Shown: positions 61,647 to 64,000 of the stretch, piece after piece
How positions within the stretch are numbered: position 1 is the first letter of the stretch
How the letters are laid out: each line of letters begins with the position of its first letter
NCBI RefSeq assembly: GCF_031581265.1
Contig: NZ_JAVLBQ010000006.1
Location: 45,960 to 109,959, forward strand
Direction: 5' to 3'
DNA: 64,000 nt
From: Gracilimonas sp031581265
Lineage (GTDB): Bacteria > Bacteroidota > Rhodothermia > Balneolales > Balneolaceae
Notes under the pieces: generated by a model
What the model saw: the letters and a program-made list of their open reading frames with translations, nothing else
Told to the model about the DNA's origin: nothing
Databases searched by the model: none
Made by a program: the position numbers and the translations under genes

Positions 61647-62711
61647 CTAAAACGAAAGCTCACTTTTATAAACCATACCATCACCGTAAGAAGCAAGATA
61701 GATCATATCATTATTTGGGTCCCAGTCAAAAGCAGATATATATCCAAGGTGAGTAGGAAGGGTATAGATAGCAGTAGTTTCACCCGATTCATTTAGTCTA
61801 ACAAGTAAATGGGGGCCATCGGAATCCCTGCGATTGGTAAGAATTACGACCTCCTCTTCTATGATTTCAAAATCGGATATATAATTATAGAAGGGGAGTC
61901 CACCGGGGGAGTTTTTAGCAGTCTCAACGGTAGCATTAAAAATTTCCTCGTTGTAAGGGAGGTCTACACTCTGTTCCCAAATTAAGTTGCCTGAAGTATC
62001 ATATTTACGGAGTTCACTGAACGCTCTCAGGTACGCATAAATGTGATCGCCATCCGATCGCAAAGTGACCATATTCTTGAATAGGTTGGGAATTTCGCCA
62101 CTCTTAAGTTGATTCAGGCTGGCCTGAAGATCTACCGTCTCCATGCTTTCCCCATTGGGGGTTCCAAAATAAAAGGTAGAATCCGTATCAAAATCTGTAA
62201 TAGATAAAAGGGAATTTTCTGCACCAGCGGCACCAATTACGTATTTGTTTTGATCAATAGCTATAACTTCCGGCATAATAGCTGCGGATTCAAAGGTATG
62301 GTTAACGAGGAAATTTCCGTCTTGGTCAAACTGTGCAATGATACTTTGGTCGGTATCAACCACATGTATCACACCGCCGATGCTAAATATGTTGCTAATC
62401 CGGATAAACTCTCCGGGACCTCTTCCTTCTCGTCCAAATGAAGTAATGAGTTCTCCATTAGGTTCAACAAGAGCCACTTTTTTCTGCCCAAAATCAGCAA
62501 TGGTGACAGTGCCGTCATCAAAGATTTCAATTTCAGAAGGTTGGGCGATATCATGAATTTCGAAATCGGTAAAAGCCTCAACATCTACGGAGTCTATAGT
62601 GATTTCGGATATTTGATTTGTTTCTTGTTGAGGTGGTTTCTCATTTGAACAACCAAGCGTTACACATACAATGAATAGCAGACCGATTATTTTTGTGTGA
62701 GTTACGTTCAT
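61647..62711 (-). CDS. 6-bladed beta-propeller lipoprotein (second of a tandem pair)
   Basis: A 354-residue lipoprotein: signal peptide with lipobox LGC (Cys21). The rest is a propeller of the 6-bladed family common in Bacteroidota (IDVEAFTDF...EIFDDGTVTIADFGQKKVALV, then SFGREGRGPGEFIRI, the family hallmark). NHL-like repeats follow (VVDTDQSIIAQFDQDGNFLVN, SELRKYDTSGNLIWEQSVDLP). Probably a surface or periplasmic binding or scaffold protein; ligand unknown. It lies 51 bp downstream of a close paralogue. Confidence 0.9.
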   Translation of the reverse strand: MNVTHTKIIGLLFIVCVTLGCSNEKPPQQETNQISEITIDSVDVEAFTDFEIHDIAQPSEIEIFDDGTVTIADFGQKKVALVEPNGELITSFGREGRGPGEFIRISNIFSIGGVIHVVDTDQSIIAQFDQDGNFLVNHTFESAAIMPEVIAIDQNKYVIGAAGAENSLLSITDFDTDSTFYFGTPNGESMETVDLQASLNQLKSGEIPNLFKNMVTLRSDGDHIYAYLRAFSELRKYDTSGNLIWEQSVDLPYNEEIFNATVETAKNSPGGLPFYNYISDFEIIEEEVVILTNRRDSDGPHLLVRLNESGETTAIYTLPTHLGYISAFDWDPNNDMIYLASYGDGMVYKSELSF

Positions 62712-62761
62712 ATCTAAATTATTTTTTGGTAGATTGTTGTGAAAATTATAAGAGGGTAACT

Positions 62762-63802
62762 CTATTCCAGTGTTCCTTTGTAAACCATACCACGTAGCAT
62801 GTCGGAGATGTATAATGTTTGGTCTTCCGGGTTTACAGTGAAGCCCATGAATTGGTTTTCGCCATCCGGCATACGGTAGAAAGCGGTAACTTCCCCATCG
62901 GGGTTAACTTTTGTTATATGCTGCGGATATTCACGCGTCCTGTTTCCTAACAAGTAAATATCAGATTCAATCACTTTTATTGCACTGACATAGGTTAAAA
63001 AGGGAAGGGCATTCGGCATGTTTTCAGCCGCTTCGGCAATGTCTTTCCTCAATTGTTCATTATCAGGAAGTTCCAGTTTTTTCTCCCAGATCAGGTTTCC
63101 ATTCATATCATACTTTCTCAATTCACTGTAGGAATTAAGGAAGGCATAAAGGTGATGGTCACCCAAAGCTAAAATGACATTATTCTTCATGTAGTCCGGG
63201 ATACGCCCATTTACGATATCATTACGGCTTGCTTCGATATCCAGGTCTTCTACCATGGAAATCTTAGCATCTCCAAAAAGGAAAGAAGAATCACTGTCGG
63301 CTTGTGCCCATTTAATCAGTTTATTGTCTTCCCCCGAAGCCCCGGTAAAATATTCCCGGTTATCAGAAAGTGCGATAGCCCCGCCCACAGCATTGCTCTC
63401 ATATACAAAGTTATCGACGTAGTTTCCCTGGTAATCGAACTCTATCACTTTAAACTGACTGCCATCCACCACATTAAATAATCCGGAAGCAACAGTGAGA
63501 TTGCCGGGATAAATAAATTCCGCAGGTCCACGTCCCTCTTTCCCAAATTGTGCAACAGAATCTCCTTCAGGCGTCACAAAAGTGATTTTTTTAATCTGAC
63601 CGTCAGCCACGGCAATATTTCCATTTGGCAGTATAGTAATGGAACCGGGGCGAGAAATACCGTGGGATTCAAAATCCATGAATTGATAAAGCGTATCAAT
63701 GGCGATTTCCTGAGGCTCTTGTGGCGTTGTAGTTTGTTTCTCTACACATCCCCAAAAGGCAAGGATGAGAATTACAGCAGGCGCTAAATATTTTAAAGGC
63801 AT
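62762..63802 (-). CDS. 6-bladed beta-propeller lipoprotein (first of a tandem pair)
   Basis: A 346-residue lipoprotein: signal peptide with lipobox WGC (Cys19). Same layout as its downstream neighbour: ITILPNGNIAVADGQIKKITFV, VAQFGKEGRGPAEFIYPGN (hallmark), VVDGSQFKVIEFDYQGNYVDN, SELRKYDMNGNLIWEKKLELP. The pair clearly arose by duplication; the lipobox and hallmark motifs are conserved, but the sequences have diverged considerably. Its promoter probably lies in the spacer to the right (63803-64000), where no gene is visible. Confidence 0.9.
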   Translation of the reverse strand: MPLKYLAPAVILILAFWGCVEKQTTTPQEPQEIAIDTLYQFMDFESHGISRPGSITILPNGNIAVADGQIKKITFVTPEGDSVAQFGKEGRGPAEFIYPGNLTVASGLFNVVDGSQFKVIEFDYQGNYVDNFVYESNAVGGAIALSDNREYFTGASGEDNKLIKWAQADSDSSFLFGDAKISMVEDLDIEASRNDIVNGRIPDYMKNNVILALGDHHLYAFLNSYSELRKYDMNGNLIWEKKLELPDNEQLRKDIAEAAENMPNALPFLTYVSAIKVIESDIYLLGNRTREYPQHITKVNPDGEVTAFYRMPDGENQFMGFTVNPEDQTLYISDMLRGMVYKGTLE

Positions 63803-64000
63803 GAATAACTAATTGGTTACTAATTAGGTAGTAAATATTGTATTTGGGGGTTAATGTCAAGGTGGAAGCAGGTAGATTGGCTATTTAGAATCAGGAAAAG
63901 AAAATTTAATGCTTTACATTATGAAAGTGACTGATATTTTTACGATAATCATATCACTACTAATTTACATTAAACAGGGTTTTAAATTACTGGATGAGTA

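Noticed and set aside
1..64000. CRISPR array, prophage, rRNA operon
   Set aside because: No regularly spaced repeats, phage structural genes or rRNA segments were seen; the tandem repeats at about 34.7-35.1 kb encode a protein.

Overview
The window reads as chromosomal DNA of a Bacteroidota/Rhodothermota-group bacterium, most likely a marine Balneolaceae-like lineage. This is an inference from gene content and protein style; no 16S rRNA is present. Supporting signs are the order rplM-rpsI-rpsB-tsf-pyrH, weak ribosome binding sites, TAnnTTTG-like promoter boxes, DUF5686, FecR, 6-bladed-propeller and OmpA/thrombospondin-3 envelope proteins, and many small intergenic palindromes. The base composition is moderately AT-rich and even. 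There is no prophage and no CRISPR array.

Layout. 1-3.2 kb: ribosomal protein and translation block on the minus strand (pyrH is cut by the window edge). 3.3-10 kb: lysA, an unassigned TIM-barrel protein, and two large multidomain transporters (CPA2 antiporter with two USP domains; APC permease with EIIA-like and TrkA_C domains). 10.4-24 kb: hisS, then a surface-glycan locus with a flippase, three sulfotransferases, two glycosyltransferases, a deacetylase-like protein, a PIG-L deacetylase, WbqC and YfhO, ending at gatC. 24.1-29.7 kb: a probable amino-sugar salvage set (NahK-like kinase, nucleotidyltransferase, GH109-like oxidoreductase, sodium symporter). 30-31.1 kb: a Fic protein flanked by repeated operator-like sequences. 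31.4-35.5 kb: tRNA-Arg, a DUF5686 outer-membrane protein, an OmpA lipoprotein and tRNA-Ala. 35.7-46 kb: an envelope-signalling locus (secreted protein, FecR protein, outer-membrane barrel, CHASE2 adenylate cyclase, tRNA-Ser, reg_prop histidine kinase). 46-54.5 kb: housekeeping genes (hpt, tilS, DUF1643, recN, rluD, CNNM transporter, aspartate kinase). 54.9-63.8 kb: small OM barrel, acnA, DUF2911, amidohydrolase, msrA, a miniature transposable element and two propeller lipoproteins.

The most striking finding is that five genes are broken by single changes while the housekeeping genes are intact. The outer-membrane barrel and the cyclase each look like a one-base loss in a homopolymer. The histidine kinase, a four-helix-bundle protein and the amidohydrolase each carry one in-frame stop. 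Three of the five are consecutive protein-coding genes in the 35.7-46 kb signalling locus. This could be real decay of that locus or a sequencing/assembly artefact; reads would decide. The second notable item is a 383-bp miniature element with terminal inverted repeats and a 5-bp target duplication at 61.2 kb, whose core recurs at 26.2 kb.
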